Positions 45,078-45,126 of a stretch of 45,126 bases of DNA are shown here, piece by piece. How positions within the stretch are numbered: the stretch's first letter is position 1; the number at the start of each line of letters is the position of its first letter. Below the pieces are notes generated by a model. The model did not search any database and was not told the origin of the DNA. It was given only the letters and a program-made list of their open reading frames with translations. Position numbers and translations under genes: made by a program. The stretch covers positions 1-45,126 of the forward strand of contig JAABRE010000043.1 of the NCBI GenBank assembly GCA_011391125.1, written 5' to 3'. The DNA comes from Synechococcales cyanobacterium S06 (GTDB taxonomy: Bacteria > Cyanobacteriota > Cyanobacteriia > Cyanobacteriales > JAABRE01).

Positions 45078-45126
45078 TGGTTTTTACTAATAATTATTAA
45101 TTAATTTTTAATTATTGGTAAGGTGG

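Overview
The window is cyanobacterial chromosome. The evidence is the gene set (NDH-1 subunit NdhN, the ZipN/Ftn2/ARC6 division protein, a salt-stress protein of the Slr1339 type, and the cyanobacterial rplC-to-rpmE ribosomal order with truA and adk inside it), many HIP1 octamers (GCGATCGC), low GC, and arrays of heptamer repeats (CAACTAT/ATAGTTG, TAATAGG/CCTATTA). Gene content suggests a unicellular or simple non-heterocystous lineage; I cannot name a genus from sequence alone.

Region 1 (1-18.0 kb), core. A truncated gene leaves the left edge. prfA follows, then a block of palindromic repeats with a nested MITE. Next comes one long minus-strand run transcribed right to left: rplC, rplD, rplW, rplB, rpsS, rplV, rpsC, rplP, rpmC, rpsQ, rplN, rplX, rplE, rpsH, rplF, rplR, rpsE, rplO, secY, adk, infA, rpmJ, rpsM, rpsK, rpoA, rplQ, truA, rplM, rpsI, rpmE. 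It supplies ribosomal proteins, the SecY translocon, adenylate kinase, IF-1 and RNA polymerase alpha. Heptamer arrays sit in four of its gene gaps, and ribosomal protein S9 carries an apparent internal insertion.

Region 2 (18.0-33.7 kb), housekeeping genes separated by repeats: a long rplC leader, ndhN, a two-gene unit (Slr1339-type repeat protein plus a PEP-synthase-like enzyme whose ATP-grasp half looks eroded), zipN, aspS, rpmB, a secreted hypothetical, a DUF29 gene, pyrF, tyrS and a class A penicillin-binding protein. Three copies of a 217-239 bp MITE with TAGGGTTT ends, each carrying heptamer repeats, lie in this region.

Region 3 (33.7-45.1 kb), accessory. It holds a detached GspH/FimT pseudopilin, an intact hicBA module between direct repeats, a tandem pair of DUF29 genes, a conserved hypothetical next to an HNH-nuclease gene broken by an IS200/IS605-type remnant, a four-gene pseudopilin cassette headed by an HpsA-like protein, a second HicAB locus whose toxin gene is split by a palindromic repeat array while the antitoxin is intact, an orphan HigA with a possible toxin remnant, a coiled-coil tail-anchored protein and a DUF2887 protein. 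Five arrays of 8-bp (C/T)TTAACC(T/A)-like units with exact 11-bp spacing, the layout of cyanobacterial Pho boxes, are clustered at 34.7-38.4 kb without obvious downstream genes.

The most interesting items are the Pho-box-like arrays, the repeat-split hicA, the HNH/IS605 scar and the degenerate PEP-synthase operon. All assignments come from reading motifs by eye; no database search was run.
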